From assembly GCA_963555705.1 (NCBI GenBank), contig OY743174.1, positions 59,604,234 through 59,668,233 of the forward strand: DNA of 64,000 nt, in the 5' to 3' direction. A program made the translations under genes and the position numbers. The stretch comes from Ligustrum vulgare. Lineage: Eukaryota > Streptophyta > Magnoliopsida > Lamiales > Oleaceae. The notes under the pieces were generated by a model that saw nothing but the letters and a program-made list of their open reading frames with translations, made no database searches and was not told the origin of the DNA. Shown here piece by piece: positions 10,469-19,918 of this stretch (within the stretch, counting starts at the first letter, position 1; the number at the start of each line of letters is the position of its first letter).

Positions 10469-12365
10469 ATGAATAACCAAATAAGTTTTCCATTAGCCGT
10501 TTATATACAAGTTACAATGGTTGAAACAAATATAACAACCTGTGCATTAATTGACACGGGAAGTGATATAACAATATTCAAAAGTTTCTTAATAAAATCA
10601 GGGAATACTAATGGAAAGATAAAAATTACAGGAGTAACAGGAGAAAGTACTCATATAATTAATAGTGCTGATAAAATTGATATAATACTTGGGAGTAAAC
10701 AAATAATTGTAAATAAAATATATAATTAAAACAAATTAGAATGTGATATATTACTAGGAAATGACTTTATACAACATTTTCAATATTATAAATAAAATAA
10801 TTACATGATAATGTTACAAACACCTTGTGGACATTTACTAAAAATACCAAGAGAATTTAAACCTTATAGAGTTCAGCAAACACAGCGTGGTGATAAATGG
10901 GAGAAAAAACCAATTACACAAAATGAAATAAAAGAATAATGTATAAAAAAAGTCTTAAAAACGAACATACAAACAAATATGGAAAAAAAATTGATCAACT
11001 AGAAAAAATTTGTGGAGAGAATCCATTATTATTTTGGAAACCACATCATCCAAAAGCTAAAATAGAATTAACAGAAAATGTTATTATAAGAGTAAGACCA
11101 ATGATGTATACCATACAAGATACACAAGAATTTAAAACTCAGATAAAAGAATTACTTAACCAAAAATTAATCAGACTTAGTAATGGACCCCATAGTAGTC
11201 CAGCTTTTATGGTCATGAAACATTCTGAACAAAAAAGAGGAAAAACTAGAATGGTGATAAATTATAAGGAATTAAACAAATATACTAAATTTGATGGATA
11301 CTTTTTACCAAATAAAGATGTACTAATAAATCTTGCAAAAGGAAAGCAATATTATTCTAAATTTGATTGCAATTCAGGATTTTGGCAAGTAAAAATGGAA
11401 GAAGATATTATTCAATATACAACATTTAGTACACCCCAAGGTAAATATGAATGGATGGTTATGACATTTGGTTTAAAAAATGCACCACAAATATATCAAA
11501 GAAGAATGAACAACATATTTAGAAAATTTAATGAATTCTTAATTGTCTATGTCGATGATATATTAATATATTCTAATAATAGAGAAGAACATAGAAACCA
11601 TTTAATTAAATTTATAAATGAATGAAAAAAAGAAGGAATTGTTCTTTCAAAAAATAAAGCTATAATAGAAAATAAGAAAATGATTTTCTTGGATTATCAA
11701 TAGATAAAAGGGGGATACAATTACAAACCCATATATCTAAGAAGATAGAAAGTTTTCCAGACAAATTAGAATCAAAAGAACAAATACAAAAATTTTTAGG
11801 ATGTTTAAATTATGCAGAAGGATTTATTGAAAATCTATCAAAAAAGAGACATAAAATTCAAATTTTACTCAGGAAAACAAATACCAAATGATGGAGTGAT
11901 GAACACACAGAAATTGTCAAATCACTAAAAGAAGAATGTAAAAATTTTCCAAAATTAAGATTACCAAATGAAAAAGATAATCTGATAGTTAATACTGATG
12001 CTTCGGATAAGTATTGGGCAGCAATATTAAAAACAGATCTTAATGAAATTTGTAGATACTCAAGTGGAACGTTTAATCAAGCAGAAATAAATTATACTAC
12101 TCATGAGAAAGAACTGTTAGCAATCATCAGAGGAATAAAGAAGTTTTCATTGTTTTTATTATCTAAGAAATTCATTGTTGAAACTGATAATTCTCAAGTT
12201 ACAGGTTTAGTAAAAAATAAATTACCACCAGAATCTCAATATAGAAGGCTCCATAGATGGCAAGCCTATTTGGCATTTTATAATTTTGATATAGTCCATA
12301 TTAAAGGTGTTAATAATTATCTTGCGGACTTTTTAAGCAGAAATATCAAATTTGCAGATGGATAA
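10469..12365 (+). pseudogene. Viral polymerase polyprotein: protease, reverse transcriptase, RNase H (disrupted)
   Basis: Begins at ATG 10469. The second DTG aspartic protease motif is at 10553-10561, with its LLG partner near 10747. TAA stops follow near 10730, 10790 and 10937, and a frameshift lies before 10939. The reverse transcriptase core runs about 11080-11690, with the catalytic YVDD at 11548-11559. A TGA lies at 11623, a one-base loss near 11685 and another TGA at 11889. RNase H follows: an Asp in a TDASD block near 11997, Glu in the HEKELLAI block, Asp in the ETDNSQ block (12181-12200). It overlaps the next ORF by 8 bases. The enzymes would copy pregenomic RNA into DNA; this copy cannot. 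Confidence 0.8.
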
Positions 12366-13428
12366 TATCAAAAATTCCCTGATAGATGCCAAAAAGCGAA
12401 TGAACTTCCTCATTGAGGAAGCTGAAGATATAAAGCTTGGAATTGAACAACTTGCAGAAACTCTCCAAGGAAGTTTCAAGCAATTGATGGAAATCTCAAC
12501 ATTTCATCACAATTATACTAAAGAATTGAGCGATAACATAATTGAGATTGAATCTCAGTTTGAATCATTGATTACCAAACAGATTATATCAAAAATACAA
12601 ACAGATACATCTTCTGGAAACAGTGGTGGAACAACAATTAAAAGAGATGAACCAAATCACAAAAAAGTTGTTATAAATGAAGCCAGTCCTCGAAAAATTA
12701 CAATCAATGCCAAAGATGAACATACAAGGGTAGTCAGAATTCGTGCTAAAGAGGAAGATGATTCCCCTTTTTTACCAAAAGAAAACGAATATAAAACTAC
12801 TGTTGAAGTTATATATGAACTTCAAGAATGTGATTGGTATTACATTTCGTCTGGAGACCATGTATACCCACGATTGATCGTTACTCAGGGAGGAGATCCC
12901 GTAATGACAAAAATGGCAGCTGATTATGGATTCTTGGATCTTATCTATCCAGGAAAAGATCTGAAAGAAATCGAAAAATTTGATAATTTACTAAAAGGAG
13001 AAATTTCAAAGTTTGCTTAAGGAAGATCCATATATTTAAAATTTTATTCGATCAGTCCTAAAATTGATAGAAGGATATATTATCCTGCTAAGTATATTAT
13101 CACAATTGGGTATGTTGCTCGAAATTTTCAAATTGAAGTTGGAAAAAATACCAAGCCAGTACCAAACATTACAAGATCATGATTTAGATCCCGAAGGGTG
13201 TTGGGAATTAAAGTTCTCTACAACATTGCCAAAAACCTGTATGAGAAAAAACTCAAATGCATATGCCAGTACAATGGATGAACCCTACTCACTAATGGAG
13301 GAAAAGAAAAGTCAACAATCTTGCAAGAATACATCAATAAATTTGATACTCATCAAATCCATGGAAGCTTCGCCACTTTGCAAGAGGCGTGCATAGTCAG
13401 GAACTGCCCCACATGCCAAAGGAATTGA
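12358..13428 (+). pseudogene. Viral ORF after polymerase, possible inclusion-body/transactivator protein (disrupted)
   Basis: ATG 12358 overlaps the RNase H stop. Open to TAA 13018-13020, and the same frame continues with stops at 13180 and 13279 to TGA 13426-13428. The first 70 residues look like a coiled coil, followed by a charged middle and a C-terminal part with a CPTC motif. The position after polymerase and before the promoter is that of the transactivator/viroplasmin ORF of several caulimovirid genera. I do not see a decisive motif, so the assignment is positional. Confidence 0.5.
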
Positions 13429-13648
13429 TTGACAGGTGGAAGACACTTGATGGATCTACTTACAGAATCGATGGACAAGTGGAAGTTGTTTAATAGATCT
13501 ACTTTAATTCAACAATGCAGAACAATGTAGGGGCCATGTCAAGACCAAAAAATAGAAGGATCAGTGTCCCTGTAATGTAAGAGTCATGTGTTGTAATAAA
13601 TAATAGAGGGACAGGTGTGTCCTAAAAGCTATGAAATTGTTAGGTCAA

Positions 13649-13668
13649 TGATGTAAGCAGTGATGTAA
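13649..13668 (+). promoter_or_regulatory. as-1-like enhancer motif, C-to-T decayed
   Basis: Two TGATGTAA boxes 4 bp apart, 18 bp upstream of a TATA box. The spacing and sequence match the tandem TGACG boxes of the as-1 element in caulimovirus 35S-type promoters if the C of each CpG had become T. Inferred to be a methylation-decayed TGA-factor site. Confidence 0.5.
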
Positions 13669-13686
13669 TTGTGTCCAATGTAGTAC

Positions 13687-13694
13687 TATAAATA
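13687..13694 (+). promoter_or_regulatory. TATA box of pregenomic RNA promoter
   Basis: TATAAATA in a GC-balanced context, about 260 bp after the post-polymerase ORF, with a leader-like stretch after it. An AATAAA polyadenylation signal occurs near 13816, the expected pararetroviral order (promoter, start, then poly(A) signal in the terminal redundancy). Start site inferred near 13715-13720. Confidence 0.6.
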
Positions 13695-14146
13695 GAGGCC
13701 TCCAGGCCAATTGAAAGACAGAACCAACTTGAGCACTCAGTTTGTGAGAAAGCCAAGAAATTTTCTGTCTTGAAAAAATTCTCGTACAAATCCTGTTTCA
13801 ATCTTCATATTATCAATAAAATCCCAATCCACTTATAAAATTATGATGAGTTTCTAAATTCTTGTCTTCTAAATCCTACTTCCAAAAAGAAGATATATTA
13901 TTAAGAAAACTCCCTACACTCTGTCCTAAAATATTTTCCATCTAAAACGTTATACAGTGAAGGCATCCAGGTTTAGCTAATAACCCGTGAAGGCAGGAAG
14001 CCATTGAAGGGTGTAGAGCAGAAACCTATAAGCCTGAAGGTCACTAACAATAGAAGGAAAATACAAAGGTACTGAGAACAGGAAAAGAGGTTAGTATTCT
14101 TAATATATCTATCTTTACAGAATTAGGAGGAAGAATAGTTTTTAAC

Positions 14147-14522
14147 ATGACTGAATTCAGGATTATTAAGTTTAATTATCAAAACAGTCCTTATAATGAT
14201 GATTACCATAGCATAATTGAACCTTTATTCATGCATAAACAAGTTACTAGACCTAATAATGAAATAAAAAGTTATATCATGTGTATATGCCATGTTTGTT
14301 AGTTATCTTTCCGACATTTAAAAGAATATTATGATTAGAAATTACAAAATCAATTATTTATTTTTGGCTTGAAGGTGATAATACTGAAATAAATACTGAA
14401 TTATATTTAGGATATGTGTTTAGCAGTGATAATGATTATGACCTTGTAATAGATTATGACAGTGATGGAAGAGGTGAATCTTTCTTTACCAATTTTTGAA
14501 AATCTCAATATCATGAATAATA
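14147..14522 (+). pseudogene. Small viral ORF downstream of promoter (disrupted)
   Basis: ATG at about 14147, then TAG 14300, TAG 14336, a frameshift near 14360 and TGA 14497 before a TAA near 14520. Acidic C-terminal part. No recognised domain. It overlaps the next ORF (ATG 14465). A candidate GT-AG intron (donor about 14091, acceptor about 14118) precedes it. Confidence 0.4.
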
Positions 14523-14890
14523 GTAATTATATCATGAAAAAATCCAGAACTAAAAGAGGTCCATATAAAGTTCAAAAGCATATCAAAAGTAAAAAAGTTA
14601 TTGAATATGAAAATGAAATTGATAAAATAGGATACCAAGAGCAACTCTACGCATCACAAGATATATTAAAAAGTTTTAAAGAAAATTTGATAGAAAATTT
14701 TGCTAGAGGTACTGTAAGATCTATAATGATACAAGATATTCAAGATATAATTGATAAATTAGAAAAGAGAAAGAAAAATATTTCAAAATATAATATACCA
14801 TTTGAACCAAGCATAGATATTATGGCTGATATAGATATTATCAATTCTCAAACACTGATAGAGTTTGAAAAACTACTTGAAACTTTATAA
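14465..14890 (+). CDS. Small viral ORF downstream of promoter, basic protein
   Basis: Intact 141-residue frame from ATG 14465 (an in-frame ATG also lies at 14456). N-terminal Lys/Arg cluster of KKSRTKRGPYK type, then helical Lys/Glu/Ile-rich sequence. The basic patch could be a nucleic-acid or nuclear-localisation region; this is inference. No family recognised. Confidence 0.45.
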   Translation: MEEVNLSLPIFENLNIMNNSNYIMKKSRTKRGPYKVQKHIKSKKVIEYENEIDKIGYQEQLYASQDILKSFKENLIENFARGTVRSIMIQDIQDIIDKLEKRKKNISKYNIPFEPSIDIMADIDIINSQTLIEFEKLLETL

Positions 14891-14912
14891 ATTATTTATC
14901 TTTGTGTTTACA

Positions 14913-15128
14913 ATGCCTGGATATATTATTGAAGGATTAGACAATTTGTTAGATAGGGTAATGGAAAAAATAGATAACATTATATCTCAATTAATAGATA
15001 TGAATGAATCATCTGAAAAATATTATATACTTTTAGAAAATCATCAATACATTATAGATTATTCTGATATATTACAACTTAAAATAGATTTAGAAAATAA
15101 AATAGTAATAAATACATTCCAAACCTAA
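14913..15128 (+). CDS. Small viral ORF, MPGY family copy 1
   Basis: About 71 codons starting with MPGYIIEGLDNLLDR. It is followed immediately by a second ORF with the same start motif and similar length, so the pair is a tandem duplication. Helical and acidic, no known domain. Intact. Confidence 0.5.
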   Translation: MPGYIIEGLDNLLDRVMEKIDNIISQLIDMNESSEKYYILLENHQYIIDYSDILQLKIDLENKIVINTFQT

Positions 15129-15350
15129 ATGCCAGGATATACAATAGAAGGACTAGATAATTTTTTAGAAAAATTGAAAGATAAAATGGAGGATATCAAA
15201 CATCAAATGGAAAATGAAAATATATTATCTGAAGAATATAATAAACTTTTAGAAAAGTATGAACAATATATTGTAAATTATTGTATTTTACTAGACCAAA
15301 GAATAGACTTATACCAGAAAATTTTGTATAATAATTTACCAACCCAATAA
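15129..15350 (+). CDS. Small viral ORF, MPGY family copy 2
   Basis: 73 residues starting MPGYTIEGLDNFLEK, clearly paralogous to the preceding ORF over the N-terminal 12 residues and in overall pattern. Its ATG directly follows the TAA of copy 1. Intact, function unknown. Confidence 0.5.
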   Translation: MPGYTIEGLDNFLEKLKDKMEDIKHQMENENILSEEYNKLLEKYEQYIVNYCILLDQRIDLYQKILYNNLPTQ

Positions 15351-15353
15351 TCT

Positions 15354-15764
15354 ATGAATACTTCACAAACATCAACATCTAATAACTGTGATCATAAACT
15401 ATATTTAGAAAATAAAGAAATTTCATTTTTATCAACTATCGCTGAAAAATCTAAAAATATACATTCTGTTGGACAATCTAAATTAAAAGAGATATACAAA
15501 GATATTGACTATGCTATCCTAAATATAATAGAATTTAATTATGTTGAAACAGCAAAAAATATAAATGCGGTTCATAAAATTATAGAAGAATACGAAGATA
15601 TAGAAGATGAAGTATCAGAAGGAATAACGTTAAGATATATAACTAAAAAAGATCATCCTAAAACTTTTGAAAAATTATTACAATATAGAACATTTTTAGA
15701 AGAATTTAAAAGATTAAAAAATATAAATATAACCAGAAGTACTGAATTAAATCAACCTGACTAA
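15354..15764 (+). CDS. Small viral ORF, unknown
   Basis: 136 residues from the ATG right after the previous ORF. Mostly helical and Lys/Glu/Ile-rich, ending just before the right edge of the viral insert. No recognised domain. Same base composition as the rest of the insert, so it belongs to it. Confidence 0.45.
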   Translation: MNTSQTSTSNNCDHKLYLENKEISFLSTIAEKSKNIHSVGQSKLKEIYKDIDYAILNIIEFNYVETAKNINAVHKIIEEYEDIEDEVSEGITLRYITKKDHPKTFEKLLQYRTFLEEFKRLKNINITRSTELNQPD

Positions 15765-15779
15765 GTTTGGGGATATATC

Positions 15780-17179
15780 TTGCAAATTAAACAATCCTTT
15801 TCATTAAGGGTAATTTTGACATTTCAACAGAGGAGTCTATTTTACTAAACTTATTACATACCAAACCCATTTAACTAAAAACCCTTTATATTTTTAATTT
15901 TTTGTGCAAATTTCCCCTTAACCCTAGTTTTAGTGGTTATTTCAGTCCCTCAAGTTCAAAATAATTTAATTTGGTTCCTACAGTTTTAAAATATCTACTT
16001 TCAGTCCAAAGTTTTTAAAAGTTATTATTTTAAGTCCCTTAGTTTCAAAGTATTTGTTTCAGGCCTTATTTTAAAAGAGTTTTTATTAATTAGCCCTCAT
16101 GTTTTCAAAGCCTTTTAATTCAGTTACAAGTTTTAAAATATTTTAATTCAGTCCCTTTAGTTTTTAAAAGTATTATTTCGATCCTTTAAATTTTTGTAGT
16201 ATTTTATTCAGCTCTTAAGCTTTGCAAATAATATATCTTAGCCCCAACTATTTCGAAAATTTAAAGAATTAGTCCCCAATATATTTAAAATATATGAGTT
16301 AGCCCAATAGTTTTCAAAATCTTTTATTTTAGTATCAACTCATTTCCAATCTCATCTGTGTTTGATTTTAATTTTAATCCCTAAACTTTTATTTCTTCTT
16401 TTAAAACTCTTTCAATTGAAATGTTTGATTTCCAAATACCACTTTAAGATTTATTTATTATTGGCTAGACGAGGTAGACTCGCCCCCACTAATTAGTTTA
16501 ACTTATAATTGCATGTCTTATGTGAAATTACGTGATTTACATGCTTTGATGCATGAGACGAGACAAGAATATCTCTTATGAGATAAGATGAGAAATGATA
16601 ATGTTATGCATAACTTACGTGCCTTAAGTGCACGAGACGAGATTACCCACACCCTATGATTTTAACAGTCTTGATTTTGAAAATACAGGAGCCCAAGAAT
16701 ATGATGATGAGGTCACTATATGATTGCATAATTACGTATTCAATTATTCTGTAAATTAATTATTGGCGATGAGTCTACTAAGTATTTTTCGAAATACTCA
16801 TTCCATTATTTTAACAGTTTTTGCAGATTTTGGAGATGGCGGCGAATGAAATGGCAACGGTGGAAAAATAAAAAATAATATTAATTTTCTTTTTAAGTCA
16901 AGTTTCATAAATGTCATCAATTTAATTATTTATCATTACTTTACTTTAAAACTTAGGATTTAAGGTTTGTATGAATTTGTTAGAATTATGTTCCGCTACA
17001 TTTTTTTAAATAATAGATGTCATGTTTTATAAATTCATTTCTTCCGCAAAAAAAAAAAAATGTTGTTTCAAAGGTTTCAAATAATATATATGATGTTTGA
17101 AATTTTTAATTATTTCCGCAATAAAATCAGATTTAAAGGACGACGTGACGTCTCTTGCTTCGCGGAATTCGGGGCGTTA
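15780..17179 (+). mobile_element. Ty3/gypsy LTR, right part
   Basis: Text of the type AGTCCCTTAGTTT repeated at 15940-16330, then a GACGAGGTAGACTCGCCCCC block at 16465 and a TACTCATTCCATTATTTTAACAG block near 16795. It ends with GGGGCGTTATA at 17171-17179. These blocks are characteristic of chromovirus LTRs. Together with 5281-7000 it forms one LTR interrupted by the viral insert. Frames inside are spurious. Confidence 0.55.
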
Positions 17180-17184
17180 TAATT

Positions 17185-17840
17185 TTGGTCACATCCCGTA
17201 CTTGATCACACAAATTCACGATTTGAACATACAAGGTCACAGTTCGATCACACAAATTCACAATTCGGTCTTACAAGGTCACAGTTTAATCACGCGATGT
17301 CATAGTTCAGTCACACGTGTTACCAAACTATGACCTTGTGTGATCGAACTGTGCCTTCGTATGACCGACTGTGATTTTATGTGATCGAATTGTGACTTTG
17401 TGTGATCGAATTTTGCAACTAAACCAACTGTGATCTAACTGTGACATCGTGTGATCAAACTTTGACCCTGTGTGACCAAACTATGACCTTGTGTGACCAA
17501 CTGTGACTTTAGGAATATGTGGGTAGGTGAGTGAGGTTTTTCAACTAAATTTATAATGTAACACTGTGTGACACGTTGTGACTTTGCATGTGGGGTGGGG
17601 GTGGGGTAGGGTGGGGTGATCGAATTATTAGGTAAGTGTAACCAAAATGTCGATTAAATGTGACTTTGTGTGACTTATGACGAGTAGGGAATGTGACCAA
17701 TTATTAGGTAATTTTACAAAAAAATATTAACTAATCATGAAAAAAAACGAGTAAGTTATGACCAATAAATAAATAATATGTGACCAAATATAAATGATTG
17801 TGACCAATTATATTAAAGGTTATGACCATCTATAACTTTT
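17185..17840. repeat. TCACA/TGTGA array with internal orientation switch
   Basis: From 17185 to about 17330 the units read GGTCACAGTT...GATCACA, as in the left array. From about 17335 on they read TGTGATCGAACTGTGACCTT, i.e. reversed, to about 17840. The switch point forms a palindrome. Non-coding. Confidence 0.8.
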
Positions 17841-17859
17841 AGTCACCATTGGACGAGGA

Positions 17860-19880
17860 AAAGTATAAGAAAAAAATCATTTTTGGTGGGGTCGGTTTGT
17901 TTGGTGGGTGGCGGGTAGGGACGGGGTGTGAAAAATTAGAAGAAGAAAAAAAATCATTTTTAGGTAGGGGTGGGGTTGGTGGGTAACGGGTGTAGGGTCT
18001 AGACAGGGTGAGGAAAAGAAAAAAATCATTTTTGGGTGGAGTGGATAGTGGTGGGGTTGTTGAGTGGCGGGTGTAGGGTCGGGATGGGGTGTGGAAAAGT
18101 AAAAAAAAATCATTTTTGGGTGGGGTCAGTTGGTTGGGTGGGTGGCGAGGTAGGGTCGGGGCGAGGTGGGTGGGGGTGTGAAAAATTGAAGAAAAAAAAT
18201 CATTTTTGGGGGGTGGGTAGGAATGGGATGTGTGGTATGGTGGAGTGGGGTGGGTGCAAGGGTAGGGTCTGGGTGGGGTGTGAAAAAGTGGAATAACAAA
18301 TCATTTTTGGGTGGGGTGGGGTCGATTGGTTGGGTGGGTAGCTGGTAGGGGCAGGTGTGGAAAATTAGAAGAAAAAAAAATCATTTTTCGGTGGGGTGGG
18401 TGGCGGGGTAGGGTGGGAAAATATGGAGAGATAAAAAAAACTCATTTTGTGGGATGGGGTGGGCAGGGTGGTGTTGGGGTGAGGTTGGTGGGGGCGTAAA
18501 AAAGTAGAAGGAAAAAAATCATTTTTGGGGTGAGGTGGGATCGATAGGGTGGTGTTGGGCTGGGTGGGGGTAGGTCGAAAAGTATAAGGAAAAAATCATT
18601 TTTGCGATAGGGGTGGGGTGGGGTGGGGGGTGAGGCGGGCATGGTGTGTCATGGTCTGTTGCTGGGATAAGATCAATTTCACTTTGCGATGAGGTGGTGT
18701 AGGGTCAAGTGGAGTGCGATTGGGGTGGGGTGGGGTGGGAAAATATCGGGAGAATATAAAAATAAACTTATTTTTGGGGTGGGTAGGATATGGGTGGTTA
18801 GGTGGGGTCGGGGGATGTGGCTAGGGTGAGATCAATTTGTCACTTTGCAATGATGTGGGGTAGGGTAGGGTCGAGTGGGGTTAGGTTGGGTTGGGTGGAG
18901 TGTGATGAGGAAGTGTAGGAAAACATCGAGAGAAAATAAAAATAAACTTATTTTTGGGATGGGGTAAGATATGGGTGGTGATGAGAGGTGGGTGGGGGAT
19001 GTGGCTAGGGTGAGATCAATTTGTCACTTTGAGATGGGGTGGGGTGGGATGGGGAATGATAGGAAAATATCGAAAGGAAAAAAATAAAAATTATTTTTGG
19101 TGTAGGGTGGGTGGGTGGGTGGGTGGGGTGGTGGTCTGTGGCTGGGATAAGATCAATTTATCACTTTGCGATGAGGTGAGGTAGGGTGGAGTAGTGGGGT
19201 TGGGTTGGGTGGAGTAGGGTGGGGTGGTACGGGGAAATGTAGGAAAACGTCGGGAGAAAATAAAAATAAATTTATTTTTGAGGTGGGGTAGGATGTGGGT
19301 GGTGAGATAGTGTGGGTGGGCGGGTGGGGTCTGGGGATGTGGCTAGGGTGAAATCAATTTTATCACTCTGCGATGACGTGGGGGTGGGGTAGGGGTCGAG
19401 TGGGGTTGGGGTGGGATGGGGAAATGGAGGAAAACATCGAGAGAAAGTAAAAATAAACTTATTTTTGTGGTGGGTAGGATATGGGTGGTGAGGTGGGGTG
19501 GGTTGGTGGGGCGGGGGATGCGGTTAGGGTGAGATCAATTTGTCACTTTGCTATGAGGTGGTGTAGGTTCGAGTGGGATTGGGGTGGCGTGGGGTGGGGT
19601 GGGATGGAATGGGGAAGTGTAGAAAAATATCGAGAGAAAATAAAAATAAACTTATTTATGGGTGATGTAGGATGTGGGTGGTGATGTGGGGTCGGAGGTG
19701 TGGCTAGGGTGAGATCAATTTGTCACTTTGCGATGAGGTGGGGTAGGGTGGAGTGGGGTTGGGGTGGGGTGGGGTGGGGGTGAGATGGGGAATGATAGAA
19801 AAACATCGAAAGGAAAAAAAAAAAATTTGGGATGGGGTGGGGTGGGGTGTTGGGCGGGGCATGGGCGGGGTGGTGAGAGG
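17860..19880. repeat. G-rich degenerate minisatellite
   Basis: Units of AAAAAATCATTTTTGGGTGGGGTGGG type, then longer units (about 170-190 bp) containing GTGAGATCAATTTGTCACTTTGCGATGAGG and GAGAGAAAATAAAAATAAACTTATTT blocks. It is the reverse complement of the array at 141-1425. Long frames here (18036-18296, 19481-19684 and others) are Gly/Trp/Val low-complexity shadows. Confidence 0.85.
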
Positions 19881-19918
19881 TTTTACGTCAAAATTTGAGT
19901 TTTTGATTTAATATTATA

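Larger units (their letters stand above)
7000..15775 (+). mobile_element. Endogenous pararetrovirus (Caulimoviridae-like), near full length, defective
   Basis: About 8.8 kb of extremely A-rich plus-strand DNA carries, in order, a tRNA-Met-type primer site, several small overlapping ORFs, a capsid-like and a movement-protein region, protease, reverse transcriptase and RNase H, a further ORF, a TATA promoter with an as-1-like element, and more small ORFs. Length and gene content fit one whole caulimovirid genome. No integrase and no LTRs are seen, which separates it from Ty3 elements. Every long ORF is interrupted by stops or frameshifts, so it is a dead copy. The genus is not clear; cavemo-/solendo-like layouts are candidates. 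It sits inside a gypsy LTR. Confidence 0.8.

Noticed and set aside
17877..19684. Several open frames on both strands in the G-rich array
   Set aside because: Composition-driven frames in tandem repeats, with no domain or conserved start.
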